From Pontibacter russatus (GTDB lineage Bacteria > Bacteroidota > Bacteroidia > Cytophagales > Hymenobacteraceae), in assembly GCF_009931655.1 (NCBI RefSeq), contig NZ_CP047984.1, positions 4,605,001-4,669,000 on the forward strand: a stretch of DNA of 64,000 nucleotides, given 5' to 3'. Positions within the stretch are counted from its first letter, which is position 1; each line of letters opens with the position of its first letter. The notes under the pieces are model-generated. The model searched no databases. It was not told the origin of the DNA and saw nothing but the letters and a program-made list of their open reading frames with translations. Position numbers and translations under genes: made by a program. This document shows, piece after piece, positions 16,417-26,347 of this stretch.

Positions 16417-18993
16417 TTAGGCGGAGTTTCGCTCAGCGTTGATGATGCCGAAGGAGCAGCGCATCACCATTTTCTCATAAACGGCCCTGCCGGAGCTTTG
16501 GATTCCGTGCTCCTCCATCTCCCGTATCTTGGTGAGCGCGTACTGCTGTATCGTGAGCAGCGGCAGCTCGATGCGCTGGCGCATCTGGATGGAGAGCAGG
16601 TTCACCGGCTTGTCTTCCATCAGCTCGCTGGCCCCCGCCAGGCGCAGGATATAGCTCTTGGTCAGCTGGAACTCCTCATAGATCATGTTCCACAGCTCGC
16701 CGTATTTCGGGTGCCGCGCCAGGAAGGCCGTCAGCGGGAAGAAGCATTTGGTCATCGCCATCTCACAGTTGTCCATCAGCGTCTTAAAGAACAGCGAGCG
16801 CTCATACAGCTGCTGCACCTCGTCCCACTTCCCGGCTTCCTCGAGCCTTTGCAGGGCGGTGCCCACGCCATAATACCCCGGCAGGTTCTGCTTCAGCTGG
16901 CTCCACGAGCCCACGTACGGCACGGCCCGCAGGTCATCCAGGTTGAGCTTGCCCGGCTTGCGCTTGGAGGGGCGGCTGCCGATGTTCGCTTCGGCATAGT
17001 AACGCAGCGGGCTGGCGGAGTTCAGGTACTCCAAAAAGTTCGGGTGGTTTTTCAGCGCGCTGTACTTCTCAAAACTCTCGTTCGACAGGTACTGCAACAA
17101 CTCCTCCTCACCAGCGGTGAGGGCGGCCTCCTGCGAGGCGAACAGCGTGTTGCGGATGCCCGCGTGCATCAGCTGCTCGATGTTGTACTGGGCCGAGTCC
17201 ACGATGCCGAAATTGGAGCTGATGGTCTGTCCCTGTATGGTGAGCTGGATCTCCCTGTTGGAGATGTTGGGACCGAGGGAGGCGTAAAACTGGTGTGTCT
17301 GTCCGCCGCCGCGCGCCGGGGGGCCGCCCCTGCCGTCGAAGAACACCACCTCCACATCGTACTGCTTGGATATGGCGCTCAACTCCTCCTTTGCTTTATA
17401 TATACCCCAGTTGGCCATCAGGTAGCCGCCGTCCTTGGTGCCGTCCGAGAAGCCGAGCATGATGGTCTGGATGTTGTCGCGCTGCTGCAGGTGCCGGCGG
17501 TAGGTCTCATTCTCATAGAGGTCCTTCATCACCCCGGCGGCGTTCTGGAGGTCGTCGATTGTCTCGAAGAGCGGCACAATGTCCACGGGCATGTCATCCT
17601 GCTTCCAGCCGGCCAGCAGGAACAGGCCATATACCTGCATGATATCGAGGGCGGTGGTGCTGTGGCTGATGATGTAGCGGTGGCAGCCGATCTCCCCGTT
17701 TGTCCGCTGGATGGTTTTCATGGCGGCCATGCTCTCCAGCACGTCGCGGTGCAGCTCGCTCTCCAGCACTGACGGGTCCACGGCTTCTCTCACCTGCAGC
17801 ATCGCCGCTATTTTTTCATGTTCCGGCAGGCCTGCATAGTCCTTGGGCACCGCAGTAGTGGTTTCTGCCAGCACCTCCAGCAGCTCCGTATGCACCGAGC
17901 TGTCCTGGCGCACGTCCAGGGCGGCGAAGAACAGCCCGAAGAGCTCGACCTTGCTGAGCAGGTTCTCGACCATGTTGAGGAACAGGCTGTTGTGCTCCTC
18001 TATCAGGATGGTGCGTATCTGCTGCAGGGCACCTATTATTTCTTCTGTCGAGATGTCCAGCTCGTGGTTGGGCACAAACAGGTTATTGTACAGCTTTTGC
18101 TCCAGCGCCTGCACCACGTTCGACACGCCCTTGAAGGTGAGGCGGCGCTTCAGCCGGCGCACGTCCAGGTAGTACGACTTGAGGGCGCCGCCCCGCAGGG
18201 CCTCGGCCACTTTCAGGGTGATGCCCGCATTCACGAAGGGGTTGCCGTCCCGGTCGCCGCCCGGCCAGAAGCCGAAGCGGATGATGGGGTTCTCCGGGCT
18301 TACCTCCTTCGGGAAATTGTTTTTGAGGAAGGTCAGGATGTTGCCCGCCGCGTGGTAGAACACGTTCTCGAGGTACCAGATCAGGTTCATGGCCTCATCG
18401 AGCGGCGTGGGCTTCTCGTTCTTGAAGAACGGGGTCTTGCCCAATTGCCGCAGGTAGCTGTTTATCTGGGCCGTGTTGTCGTTCATCATCGCCTTCGACA
18501 GGTCGTTGATGATGCCCAGCACCTCGCTCGGGTAAAACTGCGTGGGGTGCGCCGTGAGCACCAGCCGCACCGAAAAATCCTTCAGTTTCTCGGCCAACTG
18601 GTCCTTTGTCCTGGTCTGCAGCACCTCCGTCTGCAGTTGCTTCAGCGTGCCTGGCCCCTGCATGTCGTGGATGTCGCGGTAGGCGGCATCCTCCAGCGCA
18701 TCGAACAATACCACCTGGCGCTCGGTGTACTGCACAAACCGGAACAGCAGGTCAATGACTTCCTGGTCGTTCTGGTAGGAGGTGTGCTGCTTGAAAAAAG
18801 AGTTGATGAGCTCGACCGGACTCTGGTTTTTGGCGAAGCCCTCTTCGCAGTGCAGCAGGAAAATGGTCAGGAGCACCCCGGTTTTCTCTACCCGGTGGAA
18901 GGGCAGCGCCGTGAACAGGCTATTGTACAACTGAAACCGGAGGCCTACCTGCTTGTTGTAAACCTGTATTGTGCTGTTGGCGGAGCCATCCAT
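16417..18993 (-). CDS. ppc: phosphoenolpyruvate carboxylase
   Basis: 858 residues from ATG 18993 (MDGSANSTIQV); the frame is open to 19104 but the extra leader is atypical. It converts PEP and bicarbonate to oxaloacetate, refilling the TCA cycle. Catalytic motifs are present: VLTAHPTQFYPSEV (catalytic His), FWPGGDRDGNPFV, MLGFSDGTKDGGYL, FFDGRGGPPARGGG and QGQTISSNFG. The glycine-rich loops differ slightly from the enterobacterial form, as in other Bacteroidota. Monocistronic, divergent from the histidine kinase at 19743. Confidence 0.96.
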   Translation of the reverse strand: MDGSANSTIQVYNKQVGLRFQLYNSLFTALPFHRVEKTGVLLTIFLLHCEEGFAKNQSPVELINSFFKQHTSYQNDQEVIDLLFRFVQYTERQVVLFDALEDAAYRDIHDMQGPGTLKQLQTEVLQTRTKDQLAEKLKDFSVRLVLTAHPTQFYPSEVLGIINDLSKAMMNDNTAQINSYLRQLGKTPFFKNEKPTPLDEAMNLIWYLENVFYHAAGNILTFLKNNFPKEVSPENPIIRFGFWPGGDRDGNPFVNAGITLKVAEALRGGALKSYYLDVRRLKRRLTFKGVSNVVQALEQKLYNNLFVPNHELDISTEEIIGALQQIRTILIEEHNSLFLNMVENLLSKVELFGLFFAALDVRQDSSVHTELLEVLAETTTAVPKDYAGLPEHEKIAAMLQVREAVDPSVLESELHRDVLESMAAMKTIQRTNGEIGCHRYIISHSTTALDIMQVYGLFLLAGWKQDDMPVDIVPLFETIDDLQNAAGVMKDLYENETYRRHLQQRDNIQTIMLGFSDGTKDGGYLMANWGIYKAKEELSAISKQYDVEVVFFDGRGGPPARGGGQTHQFYASLGPNISNREIQLTIQGQTISSNFGIVDSAQYNIEQLMHAGIRNTLFASQEAALTAGEEELLQYLSNESFEKYSALKNHPNFLEYLNSASPLRYYAEANIGSRPSKRKPGKLNLDDLRAVPYVGSWSQLKQNLPGYYGVGTALQRLEEAGKWDEVQQLYERSLFFKTLMDNCEMAMTKCFFPLTAFLARHPKYGELWNMIYEEFQLTKSYILRLAGASELMEDKPVNLLSIQMRQRIELPLLTIQQYALTKIREMEEHGIQSSGRAVYEKMVMRCSFGIINAERNSA

Positions 18994-19243
18994 GTGTCGT
19001 GGTCTTTTTTGCAATGCTATATAGGTTTTGGTGATACAATTATATTTATCGCAATATAAACAAGCATTCTTTAACAACGTAGTATTTAAGGTGCAAATCT
19101 CCAAAAAGCGTGCGCCTCACGGGTATCAGGCTGCCTGTTGCGCCTTCCCCTTCTGTATGGATGTAATACGCGCCCTTATCAGAAACAGTGCTGGGCTTCA
19201 CTAACCAACAGAACTACTTTCGCAGCTGAAACATGACCCGTCA

Positions 19244-19443
19244 CTAACCTACAGGGAAACGCGTGCTTTTCCCTGTAGGTTAGATTTCCCATCCTCAGAG
19301 AGGTTGTACGGAAGTATTTCTCTGAGGCTAATCAATGACACTATAGAGCGTATGAAAAAGTACATCACCTGCAGGTCTACGCCACTATGGATTCCGCGAT
19401 TGTGGTTTCAGGGCACGCATCGCCCGCTATGGGCTGCAACCAC
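19244..19443. other. three consecutive hairpins in a divergent intergenic region
   Basis: Hairpin 1: CTAACCTACAGGGAAA (19244-19259) with TTTCCCTGTAGGTTAG (19268-19283), a perfect 16-bp stem. Hairpin 2: CCTCAGAGA (19293-19301) with TCTCTGAGG (19319-19327). Hairpin 3: GTGGTT (19402-19407) with AACCAC (19438-19443) enclosing GCCC/GGGC. The gap (18994-19742) lies between divergent ppc and the kinase, so no gene ends here that needs a terminator. Possibly a structured RNA or leader; otherwise the gap has no gene. Confidence 0.5.
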
Positions 19444-19742
19444 TGATATGGCCGCTATAAGTATAAATTTTATGTTACCAGATTTCATTTAATGTACCAT
19501 ATTACTCGTATAATTATGAGATAAGTACTGAAAAGGGCACAGTACTACCATCTGCAATATCCAAACTGAGAATAAGCAGCCAGTTGAGAGGCCGGTATAT
19601 CTACTTTGCCGTCTCGCAGCCAAGGCTGAGAAAAACTACGAAAGTGCAAGCGGGCGGCTGTCTGTTTGCCACCATGTTGCTGCGCCGGGTACGGATGGCA
19701 CCTGCAGGCAGCGTTTATATACACTTTTAAGCTGCAGCGCTC

Positions 19743-21776
19743 ATGTGCCCGAACCCGCCGCTTGCTACCTTACTGTTGTTGATGGACTGGTTCCGGCTCC
19801 GGCCGCAGTCCATTGCAGCCCTTGCAGAGTTTACCCTCTGCCTGGTCATCTCGCTGTACCTTCTCAGCATCCAAAACAAGACGAAAGACGGTTTCCTGAT
19901 CACCGGCATGTTCATCTTGCACACCTTCTACAATGCCGTTTCCTTCACCCGCAACTCAGCGTTCGACACGGCTGCGTACGTGCCCATCGTGTGGGTTCAC
20001 AGCATCATCCTGATCATTTTGGCGCTGTACCACCTGGTGTTCTGCTACTCATACCGCCAGAACCCTTTTCCGAGGGAGATGCGCCTGGTGCTGGTGGTTA
20101 GCGGCTTACTGCTGTGCATCGGGCTTTCCTTCCACCGGATAGGCTTCCCCTGGACCTTTCCTATACACTTTGTCATCTCCATCTGGATTGTGGGGGTTTT
20201 TGTGCGAAAGGCTATATGGTCTGTACGGCAACGGCGGAAGGCAGCAGGAGGGCGCGCTGTGCAAATCAGCCTTAAAGTTGTGTTAGAGGAGCTCCGAAAC
20301 CCCATCAGCCGCGACACCAAGGCATACCGGGTCTTCGCGCTGTGGTGCCTGCTGCTCGTCGTGACCTGGCTCAACGCCAACCTAGGTATTTTCCAGATCA
20401 TACCGGGCTGGTGGGAGCAGGTGCACCATGCCTTTTACCTGGTGTTGCTCACCTGGATCGTGATCAATTATATGTCTTACGCCCAGGAGTCCACCACGTT
20501 CCTGGCGAAGCTGGTGGGCCTGTTCATGTGCCTGACGCTGGTGCTGCTAGGCATGCTGGGCTTCCTGCTCTACGGCGTGGACAACCAGGTGGGAGTGGGT
20601 GGCGACAAGGAGGACGCGCTGCGCATCCTGGCCTACCTCATCCCCCTCTCCACCGTCATCATCGTGCTGGTGTTCCCGGTGTTTTTCAAGAGCAACCTGC
20701 TGCGCCCGCTCGGTTATGTGCTGCGGGGCGTGCAGCGGGTGAATGCCGGGGAGTTGCGGGTGGAAGTACCCGTGGAGGTGCAGGATGAGATTGGGGCGCT
20801 TGCCCAGCAGTTTAACCGCATGACTGCCTCGCTGCGGCGCTATGCCGAGCAGATGGAGAGCCTGGTGGCCAAGCGTACCGCTGAGCTGGAGCGAAAGTCC
20901 GCTGAGCTGGAGCAGCAGAAGGAACAGCTCCAGCACACCCTCGACAATCTGAAGGCGACGCAGGCCCAACTGGTGCAGTCGGAGAAGATGGCCTCGCTGG
21001 GTGAGCTCACCGCCGGCATCGCCCACGAGATTCAGAACCCGCTCAACTTTGTGAATAACTTCACCGAGCTCAGCACCGAGCTGGTGGCCGACCTGCGCCA
21101 GGAGATATCCCAGCAGCCAGAGCCTGCCCGCCGCGACGGCGCGGCTGCCATCCTCTCCGATCTGGAGCAGAACCTGGGCAAGATATACCAGCACGGCCTC
21201 CGCGCAGATGCCATTGTGAAAGGCATGCTGCAGCACTCGCGCAAGAGCACCGGCCACAAAGAGCCCACCGACATCAACGCCCTGGCCGATGAGTACCTGC
21301 GCCTCGCCTACCACGGGCTGCGGGCCAAAGACAAGAGCTTCAACGCCACCCTCGTCACCGATTTCGACAAGAAGGTGGGGTTGGTGGAGGTGGTGCCGCA
21401 GGACCTGGGCAGGGTGCTGCTCAACCTGTTCAACAACGCTTTTTACGCCGTGCAGCAGAAGCAGCAGAAAAAGGGGGAGGCGTATCAGCCCGAGGTGTCG
21501 GTGAGCACGCGCCGCCTGGGCGACGCGGTGGAGATACGGGTGCGTGACAACGGCCCCGGCATACCCAAAGAAGCGGTTAACCGTATCTTTCAGCCCTTCT
21601 TCACCACCAAGCCCGCTGGGCAGGGCACGGGCCTGGGCTTGTCACTCAGCTTCGACATCGTCACCAAGGGCCACGGCGGCAAGCTCTCTTTTGATACCGC
21701 AGAGGGGCAGTACACGGAGTTCACGATACAGATGCCCGTGATGAAAGTTGACGAGCGCGTGCTGGCAACCACCTGA
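19743..21776 (+). CDS. membrane sensor histidine kinase (7-TM-like, HAMP, HisKA, HATPase)
   Basis: 677 residues from ATG 19743; ATG 19782 (MDWFRLRPQS) is an equally good start. About seven to eight hydrophobic segments in residues 15-315 form the sensor region, followed by a HAMP-like linker (about 325-375) and a coiled coil. The kinase core has H-box [16 protein letters not shown] with phospho-acceptor His about 428, N-box [15 protein letters not shown]1 RDNGPGIP, F-box FQPFFTTKP and G2 GTGLGLSLS. There is no REC domain of its own. The core is nearly the same as in the kinases at 22252 and 31967. First gene of the signalling cluster. Confidence 0.9.
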   Translation: MCPNPPLATLLLLMDWFRLRPQSIAALAEFTLCLVISLYLLSIQNKTKDGFLITGMFILHTFYNAVSFTRNSAFDTAAYVPIVWVHSIILIILALYHLVFCYSYRQNPFPREMRLVLVVSGLLLCIGLSFHRIGFPWTFPIHFVISIWIVGVFVRKAIWSVRQRRKAAGGRAVQISLKVVLEELRNPISRDTKAYRVFALWCLLLVVTWLNANLGIFQIIPGWWEQVHHAFYLVLLTWIVINYMSYAQESTTFLAKLVGLFMCLTLVLLGMLGFLLYGVDNQVGVGGDKEDALRILAYLIPLSTVIIVLVFPVFFKSNLLRPLGYVLRGVQRVNAGELRVEVPVEVQDEIGALAQQFNRMTASLRRYAEQMESLVAKRTAELERKSAELEQQKEQLQHTLDNLKATQAQLVQSEKMASLGELTAGIAHEIQNPLNFVNNFTELSTELVADLRQEISQQPEPARRDGAAAILSDLEQNLGKIYQHGLRADAIVKGMLQHSRKSTGHKEPTDINALADEYLRLAYHGLRAKDKSFNATLVTDFDKKVGLVEVVPQDLGRVLLNLFNNAFYAVQQKQQKKGEAYQPEVSVSTRRLGDAVEIRVRDNGPGIPKEAVNRIFQPFFTTKPAGQGTGLGLSLSFDIVTKGHGGKLSFDTAEGQYTEFTIQMPVMKVDERVLATT

Positions 21777-21841
21777 GAGTTGCGTGGCCGACTGTTTTCT
21801 GGCTTTAGCTTCACTTTATTTCCACTTAACCAATAATTCCC

Positions 21842-22234
21842 ATGGCTATCCGAATCAAGACCCCCGGCATACACCACATTGGCTTGAGGTGCAGGGATAT
21901 GAACCGGTCAAAGAAGTTCTACAGGGAGGTGCTGGGCTTCGACATCTTGCTCGACACGCCCCATCTTTTTGGTTTTATGGTCGGCTCAAACTTTATCGGG
22001 TTCCTGCAGGCCACCCAGGAGCTGGACGGGGAGGCAGCGTTCAGCCCCTTCCATATCGGCCTGGACCACCTGGCCATGGCCTGTGAGGAGGAGGCGGAAC
22101 TGCACCGCGTTGCCCGCGCCCTGACCGATGCCGGGGTAGAGAACACCGGGGTAAAAAGAGACGCCACCCTGAATAAAGACTACGTGGCGTTCAAAGACCC
22201 CGACCGCATCCAATGGGAGTTATATATGGCATGA
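21842..22234 (+). CDS. VOC (glyoxalase/dioxygenase fold) family protein
   Basis: 130 residues, one complete VOC module of two beta-alpha-beta-beta-beta repeats. Start motif GIHHIGLRCRDMNRSKKFYREVLGFD with a likely metal His, second His in LDHLAMAC and C-terminal Glu in RIQWELYMA fit the His/His/Glu metal site of this superfamily. The substrate cannot be told: relatives include glyoxalase I, fosfomycin-resistance-like and dioxygenase-like proteins. It is placed 65 bp after one kinase and 17 bp before the next, so may be co-transcribed with them. Confidence 0.85.
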   Translation: MAIRIKTPGIHHIGLRCRDMNRSKKFYREVLGFDILLDTPHLFGFMVGSNFIGFLQATQELDGEAAFSPFHIGLDHLAMACEEEAELHRVARALTDAGVENTGVKRDATLNKDYVAFKDPDRIQWELYMA

Positions 22235-22251
22235 GGTGTAAATAAGTTAGT

Positions 22252-24351
22252 ATGCCTTCTGTTGCTGAAGCCACACAGGACAAGGTAGATGCCTTGAACG
22301 ACAAAGCAAGGGCGCTGATGGTTGTCAACTCTAACCAGGCGCTTCTGTTGAGCCAGGATGCGGTGCGCCTCGCCGAAAGCATACATTACCCGAAAGGAAT
22401 GGCAGCAGGGCTGCAAACGCTGGGCTTCTGCCATATCAGGCACTCAGAGCACGAACAGGCATCCGACTGCCTGGACCGGGCCTTCGTGCTTTTTCAGTCG
22501 CTGGATGATGTGAAAGGGCAGGCGGATATATGGCAGTACAGGGGCATCATCAGCCGCTGCCTGTGCAATTACGCCGCGTCCCTTGAGTACCTGTTCCAGG
22601 CCCTGGGCATACGGGAAAAACTCGCCGATGCTGGTAAAGAGGGCATCCCGTTGAACCTGTACGATGTGGGCATCACCTACAGGTATCTCGGCAACTACAG
22701 CAAAGCCCTTGATTACCTGCAGCAGAGCCTGGCAAAGGCTAGAAAGGAGAACGCCACGCTGACGGAGTCTTATGTGCTGAACAACATCGGCCTGATTTAC
22801 GCAGAGAGCGGGGACTACGCGCATGCGCTCCCCTATTACCAGGAGAGCCTGAAACTCCGGAGGCTGAACGGCGACCAGTGGGGGGAGGCGGGGTGCCTGG
22901 ACAACAGGGGCAATGCCCACTATAACCTGGGAGATTACGCTCAGGCTTTATCCTGCTGTGAGCAAAGCCTGGCCATATCGGAGGCCATCGGAGACAAGAA
23001 GGGACAGGCGAACGCGCTTTTCCATATAGGCAGCATCCGGTACAGGCTCAAAAACTTTGAAGAGGCACACCGTAACTGGGAGAAAAGCCAGGAAGTGCGG
23101 AAAAGCATTCAGGATAAAAAGGGCCAGGCAGAAATCCTCCTCTGCTTCAGCGAACTTTACGGAAACAAAGCATACCCGAAGGCCGACACAGCGAAAGCCC
23201 TTGCGCTTTTAGAGGAGGGGCTGCGCATCGGGGAGGCTATCAAGGCAAAAGACACGCTCTCTAAAATCCACCGGGGCTTTTACCAACTGCTGAAAGGGGC
23301 GGAGCGGCACCAGGAGGCGCTGCTGCATTACGAGGCGCATATCGCGCTGGATAAGGCCGTACACAGCGAGGCGATGAGCAAGAAGGTGCTGGACCTGGAG
23401 GTGTCGCACCGCATCGAGCAGGCCCAGAAGGAAACGGAGGCTGTCCGGCTCCGCAACACGGAGCTGGCCAGGCTGAACGAAGAGATACAGGAGCAGAAGG
23501 AGCGAACTGAGCTGCAGCGGGATGTGCTCCGCAAGACCCTTACGGACCTGAAGGCGACGCAGTCGCAGCTGGTGCAGTCGGAGAAGATGGCCTCGCTCGG
23601 GGAACTCACCGCCGGCATCGCCCACGAGATTCAGAACCCGCTCAACTTCGTCAACAATTTTTCGGAGGTGAGCGTCGAACTGTGCAAAGAGATCAGGCAG
23701 GAACAGGAGGCGGGGCGGCTGGCAGAGGCGCAGGCATTGCTGGACGAGCTTGTCGAGAGCCTCTACAAAATACAGCAGCACGGGCGGCGGGCCGAAGCCA
23801 TCGTGAAAGGCATGCTGCAGCACTCGCGCAGCAGCACCGGGCAGAAAGAGCCTACAGACGTGAACGCCCTGGCAAACGAGTACATGCGCCTCGCTTACCA
23901 CGGGCTGCGGGCCAAAGACCAAAGCTTCAACACCGCGCTTGCCACTGAGTTTGACGAGCAGCTTCACAAGGTGAGCGTGGTGCCGCAGGAGCTGGGTAGG
24001 GTGCTGCTGAACCTCTTCAACAACGCCTTTTATGCGGTGCAGCAGAAACAGAAGCAGGGGCTGGAGGATTACAGGCCGGAGGTGCGGCTGCGCACGCGCC
24101 GGCTGGACGACGCGGTGGAGGTGCGGGTGCGCGACAACGGCACGGGCATACCGGACAAGGTGCGGGATAAAATCTTCCAGCCCTTCTTCACCACCAAGCC
24201 CAGTGGGCAGGGCACAGGCCTGGGCCTGTCGCTCAGCTACGACATCATCACCAAGGGCCACGGCGGAAAACTGCGGGTGGAGAGCCGGGAGGGGGAGTAC
24301 ACCGAGTTCATCATATACCTGCCTGCACCTGTTGCGGAAGCTCCCCGATAA
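22252..24351 (+). CDS. TPR-repeat cytoplasmic sensor histidine kinase
   Basis: 699 residues, no membrane segments. The N-terminal half (about 1-370) consists of tetratricopeptide repeats (for example [55 protein letters not shown]), a protein-binding array. A coiled coil (about 380-430) leads to the kinase core: H-box His about 458 in [17 protein letters not shown]-box [15 protein letters not shown]1 VRDNGTGIP and G2 [11 protein letters not shown]. The input is probably a partner protein rather than a small molecule. A response regulator and a REC-cyclase follow, likely partners. Close paralog of the kinase at 31967. Confidence 0.9.
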   Translation: MPSVAEATQDKVDALNDKARALMVVNSNQALLLSQDAVRLAESIHYPKGMAAGLQTLGFCHIRHSEHEQASDCLDRAFVLFQSLDDVKGQADIWQYRGIISRCLCNYAASLEYLFQALGIREKLADAGKEGIPLNLYDVGITYRYLGNYSKALDYLQQSLAKARKENATLTESYVLNNIGLIYAESGDYAHALPYYQESLKLRRLNGDQWGEAGCLDNRGNAHYNLGDYAQALSCCEQSLAISEAIGDKKGQANALFHIGSIRYRLKNFEEAHRNWEKSQEVRKSIQDKKGQAEILLCFSELYGNKAYPKADTAKALALLEEGLRIGEAIKAKDTLSKIHRGFYQLLKGAERHQEALLHYEAHIALDKAVHSEAMSKKVLDLEVSHRIEQAQKETEAVRLRNTELARLNEEIQEQKERTELQRDVLRKTLTDLKATQSQLVQSEKMASLGELTAGIAHEIQNPLNFVNNFSEVSVELCKEIRQEQEAGRLAEAQALLDELVESLYKIQQHGRRAEAIVKGMLQHSRSSTGQKEPTDVNALANEYMRLAYHGLRAKDQSFNTALATEFDEQLHKVSVVPQELGRVLLNLFNNAFYAVQQKQKQGLEDYRPEVRLRTRRLDDAVEVRVRDNGTGIPDKVRDKIFQPFFTTKPSGQGTGLGLSLSYDIITKGHGGKLRVESREGEYTEFIIYLPAPVAEAPR

Positions 24352-24521
24352 GCCGGCAAGCTGATAAAGCCCATTGAGTCCACCCGGCGGCGCAGTTCAT
24401 ATATAACATGGGCAGGTCTGGCCTGTAAGTGGGGAAAACCTGATGATGAAAAAATTATTCTTCGTATATAAATATGTAAACTGATAATCTTTAAATTGTA
24501 TTTGCATTATACACCGCAGAA

Positions 24522-24899
24522 ATGAACATACTTATTGTAGATGACGAACAGGATGTGCAGCCGCTTTTTAAGCAGCGCTTCCGGAAGGAGATTATGCGAG
24601 GCGAGGTGAACCTGGACTTCGCGCACTCCGGCGAGGGGGCTTTCTCCTATCTGGAGCAGCACCCCTCCGAAGTATCGCTCATTCTGTCGGACATCAACAT
24701 GCCCGGCATGAGCGGTATAGAGTTGCTCCGCAAGATCAGGCAAAAGTATAATTCGCCCCCTCCCGTCATGATGATGGTGACGGCGTACAGCGACGAGGAA
24801 AACTACCAGCAGGCGATGAAATATGGCGCTGACGATTTCCTGACCAAGCCGCTGGATTTTAATCTTTTGAAGGAGAAACTAAAACTTCTCGCATTTTGA
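24522..24899 (+). CDS. single-domain response regulator
   Basis: 125 residues, REC domain only. Acidic pocket VDDEQD at residues 6-11, phospho-acceptor Asp57 in LILSDINMPGMSG, Thr in MVTAYS and Lys in FLTKPLDF. With no output domain it probably passes phosphoryl groups or acts by binding a partner. Its stop overlaps the next gene's start (TGATG), so it is coupled to the REC-cyclase gene, and it follows the TPR kinase. These three genes look like one module. Confidence 0.9.
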   Translation: MNILIVDDEQDVQPLFKQRFRKEIMRGEVNLDFAHSGEGAFSYLEQHPSEVSLILSDINMPGMSGIELLRKIRQKYNSPPPVMMMVTAYSDEENYQQAMKYGADDFLTKPLDFNLLKEKLKLLAF

Positions 24900-25942
24900 T
24901 GGCTAAGATCCTTGTAGTAGACGATGAGGCTGACCTCGAGTTGCTGATAAAGCAGAAGTTCAGGCGGAAGATAAGGGAGAACACCTACAAGTTCGTGTTT
25001 GCCCAGAACGGTGTGGAGGCCCTGGTGAAACTGCAGGAACACCCCGACATGGACATCGTGCTCAGCGACATCAACATGCCGGAGATGGACGGGCTCACGC
25101 TGCTTACGAAGCTGCCCGAGGCCAACCCCATCATCAAGGCCGTCATCGTGTCGGCTTACGGCGATATGGAGAACATCAGGACAGCCATGAACCGCGGCGC
25201 CTTCGATTTCATATGCAAGCCCGTCAATTTCGAGGATCTGGAGCTGACGATGGAGAAAACCATGAAGCACGTAACCCAGCTGCGTGAAACAGTGCAGGCC
25301 ATCAAGGAAAACAATATCCTGAAGATGTATGTGGATGAGACGGTGCTCAACTTTATGCTTCACAAGGAGTTCGAGAGCGCGCTGATGCTGAACGAGACCA
25401 TCCAGGCCACCGTCGTGTTCATCGACATCTGCGGTTTTACGTCCATAACGGAGCGCGTGCCTGCCAACACTGTCGTCAGCCTGCTCAATAACCTCTTCGA
25501 CCTGATGGTGAAGGAGGTGATCGCGCAGGAAGGCCATATAGACAAGTTTCTGGGGGATGCCGTGATGGCGGTGTTCCGGGGCAGCTTCCACCTCGACCGC
25601 GCCATTGATGCGGCCCTGGCCGTCCGGAAGGCATTTGAGTCGGCGCAGGAGATACAGGCAGAAGGCGCTGTGTTCAAGCCGCAGGTGTCTATCGGGGTGG
25701 GCTCCGGGGAGATGGTGTCCGGCAACATCGGCTCTGCGTCGCTCCGGCGCCTCGATTACACCGTAATCGGCGACGCCGTAAACGTGGCCCAGCGGCTGCA
25801 GTCGGTGGCGCAGCCCGGCCAGATTGTGATTCCCTCCGGCATATATGAGCAGGTAAAAGAGTCGTTCAAGTGCCGGCATATAGGCGAGGCCAAGCTGAAG
25901 AACAAGGCGCTGCCGGTGGTGATATACGAGGTACTGGAGTAA
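24899..25942 (+). CDS. REC - class III adenylate/guanylate cyclase
   Basis: 347 residues from ATG 24899, overlapping the preceding stop by one base. REC domain (1-125) with acceptor Asp57 in VLSDINMPEMDG, a linker helix, and a class III nucleotidyl cyclase domain (about 165-345). Metal Asp residues: D176 in VVFIDICGFTS and D220 in IDKFLGDAVMAVF. The Lys of DKFLGD and LDYTVIGDAVNVAQRL suggest ATP as substrate, so cAMP is the likely product. Phosphorylation by a neighbouring kinase would set cyclase activity. It links two-component input to a second messenger. Confidence 0.92.
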   Translation: MAKILVVDDEADLELLIKQKFRRKIRENTYKFVFAQNGVEALVKLQEHPDMDIVLSDINMPEMDGLTLLTKLPEANPIIKAVIVSAYGDMENIRTAMNRGAFDFICKPVNFEDLELTMEKTMKHVTQLRETVQAIKENNILKMYVDETVLNFMLHKEFESALMLNETIQATVVFIDICGFTSITERVPANTVVSLLNNLFDLMVKEVIAQEGHIDKFLGDAVMAVFRGSFHLDRAIDAALAVRKAFESAQEIQAEGAVFKPQVSIGVGSGEMVSGNIGSASLRRLDYTVIGDAVNVAQRLQSVAQPGQIVIPSGIYEQVKESFKCRHIGEAKLKNKALPVVIYEVLE

Positions 25943-26347
25943 GCGCCGGTCTCGCTGCCCAATATGCCTGAGCCTCCTTTATAAAAAATGCCGTTTTATA
26001 TATAGTTTTATATTGTCGCCGTTTCCTGCTGCCCGCCCGCGGATGAGAGACCGGGGTTACAGGAACCGTCACTCCCCGCAAGGGGCAGAGCCTTTTTTGT
26101 GTATATAAGTGAAACGCTCCTGGATTTATATATACCACAACTAACCTCCTCTGCCAAAAGTTATTTTGATTTCCGTAGTCCCCTTTCTGCCGTTTTCCAG
26201 CAGGCGGGACTGGCCGCCGAAGCGCTTGCGACAACCATCATTTTTTAAAAAATACTACCAATCGCCGAAAAAGCAGCCTAACTTAGTGGAGACTGACAGC
26301 CTTTTGTGTTGCCCATCGTAAATGGAGGCTCTATTTTGTTAAACGAC
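25943..26347. other. intergenic between REC-cyclase and PAS kinase
   Basis: 405 bp, no gene. TATATA motifs near 25997, 26101 and 26126. A small CCCC/GGGG hairpin followed by a T run near 26073-26097 could be a weak terminator for the cyclase gene. Confidence 0.4.
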
